A DNA stretch of 64,000 nt, from assembly GCF_037975245.1 (NCBI RefSeq), contig NC_092572.1:2147501-2211500 (forward strand), written 5' to 3'. Shown here in pieces: positions 58,470 through 64,000 of this stretch (the first letter of the stretch is position 1; each line of letters opens with the position of its first letter). Source of the stretch: Apostichopus japonicus (taxonomy: Eukaryota > Echinodermata > Holothuroidea > Aspidochirotida > Stichopodidae). Made by a program: the position numbers and the translations under genes. The notes beneath the pieces are model-generated. The model was not told the DNA's origin and ran no database searches. It saw nothing but the letters and a program-made list of their open reading frames with translations.

Positions 58470-61400
58470 CTGGAAGTGAAAGTAAGCAAATCCGTCACAA
58501 AAAATGATCTAATAGGAAGATAATCATGACATCTGTATTTTGCAAACTTCCTCATTGTATGGAACCTCTCGACACACAATCAGTGTCCATAGTTGGTCAT
58601 GGTGTCTTCAAATAAATTGAGAGGGTCGGGTTCAATTTCCAGAGGACGCTGGAAGTTTAATTACTCTTCTGGATTTTCCAACTAATTGCTATATAAAAGA
58701 TACACGTATTCGTTTTCCTAAGTCGTTAACTGCCATTTCATTTAAGTAAAAACTTTCAACATTCGAAGGTCCAAATGATTACCATAAACGCTTTGGAGGA
58801 ACGGAAAATTACTGGCAATACAGGGATTAACTTTTACCTATTTAGAAAGTATTTTATGAATATTAAGCTTAAGATGAAGCTAAAAATGTATACCTGATAG
58901 GTTTGTCGTTGAACAGTTATCCAGTAATTTAGTCACAGGAAATGTCCCTGGGACCTTACTATCATGAAACCTGGCATAGAAAAGTTAAACATTTTTTTTT
59001 TAAATATGTTTATTTTTAATAAAGAAAAGGGACTAATTATAAATGAGGTTTCACTTTGGATTGTATTTAGCTCTAATTAATATTAAACAAAATGTTCAAT
59101 GATGACGAACGCTTGAATTGATATAGAACGTAAAAGCGTTACCAGACAATTTGGGTCAAGATTTGGAAATCAATAATTAAAATGAAAAATAAAGTCTGCC
59201 TCACATTTACGTGTTGTTTTTGTAATGTTAGCTAACTTTCTGATATAGTCATACGTGACAGAGATAATGTAAGTACATGTGTGCAACAATAATAGCTTTG
59301 AAAACAATCAATGGATTGCGTTAAATTTGAAGTGCACAAGGTGATTGCATTTATTCAAACCGTAAAGTAACTGACTGTTATATAATTAATATAACAAATA
59401 CACTAACTACTCATTTATTTCACCTTTTATTAAAGAATAAACCTCGAAGTCAAGTAGCGTGGAAAATGTTTACACAATTATATTATTTGAAAGTCAATAA
59501 CATTAAGAAATAATGAAAATAAGATTTAGCTTACTCTACTGTTAACTTCTGTTGTGATAGAGTTCTAATGACGGCTATGAAATGTATCTCTGTAAAAGAA
59601 ACGTTGTAGAAGACCAGTCGCTGCTCGATCTCTGGTAAGCAGCTGAACAGATTTATAGGACACGCACCGTATATTTCCAAAGATTTGATGACCATCTGTT
59701 GGTTTGCAATAAAACAATTAGTGACAGTTTATTATTTGAATGTGAAACGTGGTAGGTATTGGATTTTTTTTTTTGCAATTTCGGCTTACATGGACGTTTT
59801 CTGGGGAACGATGACAAGACCCAACAAAACGAGATTACTGCCTCTTGATCAAAACAGCTTAGAGGATTTAAGTTGATAGGCACGATTATTATGGACAACT
59901 CATCATGGAACACAAATACTGATGAGATACTGAAAAAGGGACGACAGAGACTATTCTTTTTGCGAGCTCTAAAATTGTATGGTGTCAGTCAGAATATTTT
60001 AATTGATTTATATCGTGCTGTTATTGAATGTATTTTAACTTTAAACAGTTTAGTCTGGTTTGGTTGCGCAAGTCAGAATGATCTTAGGAAACTAGAATCT
60101 GTTATAAGAAACGCGGAGCGCCTCATTGACACAGGCCTGTCGTCCCTGTACTCACTCTACCACAAGCGCACATTAAAACGTGTTAAAAATATATTGAATG
60201 ATGATTACCACCCAGCAACTGAATATTTCAAGTTCCTGCCTTCAGACAAAAGAATGCGTACTTTTAAGGGTTTCTAAAAGATTTACTGACAGTTTTTATC
60301 ATCATGCTGTGACGAGATTCAATGCGCACCAAAACCTTTAAACAATGTTTACACTTTGTAGACTTTATATTGGATATAAGGGTATTTAAATATTTGTGTA
60401 CGCTTTAATATTTTGTAGGTACATTTTATATCTTGTTCATCTTTATATTTTATAGGAACGTTTTTATATCTATGTATATTATTATTCGTCTATAAATATC
60501 TATCTACCTATCTATCTATCGATCTATTAAGGGTGTCATTTACTTTCTGTTGGACTGGGACACTATTCGATAAATGGTGCTACAACCGTCAAAAGTGTCT
60601 TTCGTTGTACTTATAAAACCCTTGTTGAGGAATGATGCATTACCGCTCATTATATTTTGTGGATTATATTATAAATATATATATAAGCCGTGAAGATTAC
60701 AACATAATATATACTTACATTTGCTTCCTTTAAAGTCATCAACAAGCGTAGCATTGCCTTTTGGAAGTACTCATCTTTGATATGATTGTACACTAAATCC
60801 TTCAGTTGTAACATCTGAGCGCATATCTCGTAGTCATTGTCATCTGTTGTTTTTACTTCAAGCAAACAAACTAGTTGATCGAGATAAACCGTTTCAGATC
60901 TGATAAAAGCCCTGGTGGTTTCAACCATATCTGAAAAGTCTGTGGAATATGTGTCTACTCTCCGTTGTAGATCTTCGGTGTTTGCCTCACTGCAATAACA
61001 TGTGGCTTCTCTCCGTTGTAGATCTTCGGTGTTCGCCTCACTGCAATAACGTGTGGCTACTCTCCGTTGTAGATCTTCGGTGTTCGCCTCACTGTAATAA
61101 CGTGTGGCTACTCTCCGTTGTAGATCTTCGGTGTTCGCGTCACTGTAATAACGTGTGGCTAGATACCAGGAAACTACAGGAGATCTTATAGTCTTATCTA
61201 TTTTACATAAAGTACGTATGTAATGTTTTTCGTCGAGTTTACACTTGTACTGCTGTTGCTCTTTTGTTGAAATTCTCCGTATCTTTTTCCCACTTTTTTT
61301 CATTTTCAAAAACTGTTTGAAGAATTTCTTTCTTTGTCTTTCATTTAACCCGATCAGGTTTACCTTAGTGTAATTTCCTTTCATTACCTTCATGCCAGCT

Positions 61401-63258
61401 TCAACATTACGAGAGGTTACCCAAACTTTCATCTTTTTAAAATATGTGTTATCGGATTCCAAAAGTTCTTCTATCGTTAGAAAATTTACATTTTGATTGG
61501 CGTTATTCGAAGTAGCGTTACAAAACCTTGACCAATTGCTGATTCCATCTAACAGTACAATGCTCTTTTTCTTATGCAATTTCAAAATAAGATTATAGAT
61601 TTCCTGCTCAGAGTCATCGAGCTTCATCAATTTCAGGAATTCCTTCAATATACAAGCTCCTCTAGGAACATGATCAAGTTGAAGGTAGATCAGAATAACA
61701 TCTTTGAGAATTTTTCCATTCGCCCACTTGCTTGCTATGCTTCGAAATAAATGTGATTTGCCAATACCAGGCTCGCCGACAAATAACACCCGCTTCTCAG
61801 TGTCGCGCTTGTGTAAGGCTTTAACAAGTTCATTGTCATTTGGCACATTGGGCACTGAGCTACTCTCGTCGATCGATAATAAATCCTCTGTAGATTCTTC
61901 GATGTAAGTCTCCTGTGTATTATCCGTGACTCGATACGATATAACGTACTCGCAATCAATACGCCAGCTTGGTCCTAGGTGAATATATGTCTGTCTGATC
62001 CTTTCCATCAAAGTATCTACATATAGAAAATATAGGAACAATGAATTGCACATTGAGATTGTTTATTGATTTACTTTAATAATGATATTCCTACAAAATA
62101 CACTTGACAATAAGACTGGACAAATCAAACTCCTGAGTGGATTAGATTTCTTCGAAACATCACAGATCGCCGCCTGTATTCTGCCCCTCCTAATTCTTGA
62201 AACCTATTGGTCAATACGTTGATAGAGTATGTTAAAAACAATTATGAATATATTAGCAGCACACTAAAAATTAATTGCTCAAAATGGGGTAAAGGGGATC
62301 ACATGCATGGTGTAAAAAAGGAACATGGTCAAAACGTGTGTAAAACTATAACATTAATTTTTTGGTAAAGTTTTACCTTCTTTTGAGGTAATAGTTTACC
62401 ACACAATGTATAAATTATTTTACCAAAGAAGCATTGTGTAAAATTTGCACAACAATGACCATGTTCCTTTTGTATCCCATTTTGTAATCTACTAAAGCAA
62501 CGCACTTTGCAAAACAGTTTTGTTATATTAGCACACCTAGGCTATGGCGCTTACTTCTACACACACACTATGTAAATAAAAGACTTACAATAGGCTATAG
62601 AGTCAAACAATCAATTAATATCACTTTGAACAATTTGATATAATTTTCTCCAATCCCATATGCATATGCTTGAGTGTAAAGCAAGGTTGCAACAGGTATA
62701 ACAGTTTCAACACTTTGGTATATATGATCCCAACATGGAAACAAACATTAGCTCTGTGGTAAGGAAGCCTAGATGGTCTCATAGAAAAAAAAAAAAAACA
62801 CTTGTTACATCAAAATGAACTGATAAAATAAATTAAGAGCTCCAAAAATTACGAACGGACGGAACATAACCCAATTTAACTTTGGTCAAAAGCTACATTT
62901 AAGGCAAAATCTGACTTCAGTCCTAACATATTTAGCTGTTAACATACATTTTGATAATTTGATTGAAACGAAATATATTCCACACTGCAACTTGAGCACT
63001 CAATATCTCAATATTTTGCTCCTAACTTGAGATGTAGTTGATTGAATGTAATCTATCTGACTGGCTTCACCCTCGACAAATACAGGGAGATTACATTGGA
63101 AGGTGGTGGTGCCCTGGCAAAATATTGACTTAAGATATAATGTCGAATATTTACTTAAATGTTAAAGGAGATACCTTTTCGTATACGCTTAACGATGAAG
63201 TAAAGAAAAATAAGTATACAAATTGCGGCAAAGGTGAATGCAAGAATCCGCCAGTTCT
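58339..63258 (-). CDS. Gene C: transmembrane-NACHT receptor, 5' part outside the window
   Basis: Exons seen: 63175-63258 (transmembrane), 60719-62016 (NACHT), 59535-59695 (LRR-like), 58894-58970 and 58339-58469 (tail). They join in frame to 583 codons including the stop. Splice phases are those of A and B, so Ig and signal-peptide exons are expected to the right of the window; they are not visible. It is more diverged from A and B than those are from each other, with a NACHT exon about 130 bp longer because of a minisatellite, and a longer tail. Confidence 0.82.
58578..58697 (+). mobile_element. tRNA-derived SINE (family 1), decayed
   Basis: Head 'CAGTGTCCATAG' and body 'GGATTTTCCAACTAATTGC' are recognisable; the B box is degraded (GGTTCAATTTCC). 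It lies in the gene C intron between the last two exons. Confidence 0.65.
58894..58970 (-). CDS. Gene C small exon, cytosolic tail
   Basis: 77 bp, phase 2 in and phase 1 out, acceptor 'tctatgccag', donor 'gtatac'. It encodes 'FHDSKVPGTFPVTKLLDN', homologous to the FHNS exon of A and B. Confidence 0.72.
59535..59695 (-). CDS. Gene C leucine-rich-like exon
   Basis: 161 bp, phase 0 in and phase 2 out, acceptor 'caaaccaacag', donor 'gtaagc'. 'SLEIYGACPINLFSCLPEIE' and 'LVFYNVSFTEIHFIAVIRTL' align with A and B. One codon shorter. Confidence 0.78.
59875..60537 (+). mobile_element. CR1-like LINE 3' fragment in gene C intron
   Basis: The plus-strand frame reads 'GTIIMDNSSWNTNTDEILKK', 'RQRLFFLRALKLYG' and 'LRKLESVIRNAERLI', the C-terminal region of a CR1-like reverse transcriptase, and ends in a (TCTA)n tail near 60496-60530. 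Antisense to gene C and 5'-truncated. It lies where genes A and B have the extra exon after NACHT. Confidence 0.85.
60719..62016 (-). CDS. Gene C NACHT exon with tandem-repeat insertion
   Basis: 1298 bp, phase 1 in and phase 0 out, donor AAT|GTAAGT. Walker A 'FVGEPGIGKSHLFR', Walker B 'KSIVLLDGISNWSR', sensor 'KVWVTSRN', then 'KVNLIGLNERQRKKFFKQF'. After 'SPVVSWYLATRYYS' four copies of a 17-residue unit ('ANTEDLQRRVATRYYSE' type) follow before the C-terminal helical part. Genes A and B have a single such segment here. Confidence 0.87.
60961..61164 (-). repeat. 51-bp coding minisatellite, four units
   Basis: Units start at 60961, 61012, 61063 and 61114 on the plus strand, each beginning tccgttgtagatcttcgg. 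The period of 51 keeps the reading frame (17 residues). Units differ by a few bases, so the array is recent. Confidence 0.95.
62280..62484. mobile_element. MITE-like palindromic element in gene C intron
   Basis: Inverted arms: CAAAATGGG at 62280 against CCCATTTTG ending at 62484, and AAGGAACATGGTCA against TGACCATGTTCCTT further in. About 205 bp, non-coding, AT-rich centre. A target duplication is not clear, so the superfamily is open. Confidence 0.55.
63175..63258 (-). CDS. Gene C transmembrane exon
   Basis: 84 bp, phase 1-1, acceptor 'gttttatttcag', donor 'gtatctcc'. It encodes 'LAFTFAAICILIFLYFIV' followed by 'KRIRK'. The stalk found in A and B is lacking. It is the most upstream exon of gene C visible here. 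Confidence 0.82.
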
Positions 63259-64000
63259 CTGAAATAAAACAAAAACATGATTAAGAAAGCTGAATTCTAA
63301 TCACAATTGCATAAAGATGTTACGTAACTCTGAAACAGAACAGGTCTGATAAGAATTGCTTTTACCCATAATCCCTCTAACCAAGATCACTGTTGTTTGT
63401 GTTTGACATGGCTAATATGTTAGTTTGGCAACAATAACGTAAGCAATGTTTCGTTAAAGTTAAAGGCTCAATTTCTAAACCTGCTGTATTATCTTGTTTT
63501 AGATATTCCATGCTAGCATTGGGTCCTTGTCGTTGTTTTTTAGGGATTTAATTAACAATTTAGGGATTTAAAGTAGGTAAAGACGTTGCCGAAAACTTTG
63601 AATAAAATCAAGAAAACAGGTACTACAATGTTTTATATTCCGAATCAGCCGGAATCGTGGGAATTGGTTAGAATTGAGTATAAGGTAAACAGTTTATGCA
63701 CGGTAATGAAACAAAGCCCCATCGTGTCATGGTTTTAGTACAGTTTATTTGTGTCAATCCTACAAGCACTTGTGTTCGGTTCTTAATTTTTAAGAACATA
63801 AATATTTGACTAAACACCTTATCATCCTTTAAGATCGGTGAGGGGTGATCGTTGGTCGTTGAAGCGTATACACGTACTTTTCGGAGCTCTTTAAATTCGT
63901 TCATTTCTGGGATCGTTTTTCATCAAAACACCTTGTGATTCGTTTTGTTGTTTATTTGGAGTTATTTATTGTCTGTTCCTATCATTCTGCATGTTTTTGT
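63259..64000. other. Gene C intron, running out of the window
   Basis: Probably the intron between the last extracellular exon and the transmembrane exon. No Ig-like exon recognised in this stretch. Confidence 0.5.

Overview
The window is eukaryotic, AT-rich and intron-rich, with GT-AG (and two GC-AG) introns, abundant non-LTR retrotransposons, non-autonomous hAT elements and tRNA-derived SINEs. Together with the receptor family described below this suggests a marine invertebrate deuterostome, perhaps an echinoderm. That is an inference; the sequence alone does not name the species.

The core of the window is a tandem cluster of at least three paralogous minus-strand genes, here called A (coding exons 29025 down to 20649), B (53404 down to 41175) and C (63258 down to 58339, with its 5' end outside the window on the right). 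I rebuilt them exon by exon from splice sites and reading phase. Genes A and B encode an unusual receptor: signal peptide, Ig-like domain 1, cysteine-cluster plus Ig-like domain 2, transmembrane segment, NACHT NTPase, a short leucine-rich-like part and a short tail. The joined exons of A and B are open from start to stop, with matching intron phases and matching exon lengths. This is a membrane-anchored NLR-like architecture, a candidate innate immune receptor in which extracellular Ig domains would connect directly to a cytosolic NACHT switch. C shows the transmembrane, NACHT and tail part; its NACHT exon carries a four-unit 51-bp in-frame minisatellite.

Genes A and B, with their long 3' flanks, are two units of a tandem segmental duplication of roughly 22-25 kb (A unit about 3.56 to 29 kb; B unit about 31.15 to 53.4 kb). 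Comparing the units gives a relative timetable of insertions. Shared, hence older than the duplication: a 0.93-kb hAT element and a decayed LINE fragment. Only in A: a 1.58-kb LTR-like insertion (4967-6545), a 1.8-kb 5'-truncated LINE (7174-8969) and a 3.6-kb CR1-like LINE (14328-17960) that itself received a hAT MITE. Only in B: a tRNA-SINE (37594-37843) and a hAT MITE (42941-43242). A decayed Tx1/L1-like LINE lies in gene B intron 1. For four of these the empty target site can be read in the other copy.

Region by region: 0-0.9 kb holds a plus-strand exon coding for a transmembrane segment, part of another gene; 2.5-3.1 kb a hAT MITE; 3.6-20.4 kb the transposon-rich 3' flank of gene A; 20.5-29.1 kb gene A; 29.1-31.1 kb the gap between units; 31.1-41 kb the 3' flank of gene B; 41-53.4 kb gene B; 53.4-58.3 kb intergenic sequence with two SINEs; 58.3-64 kb gene C.
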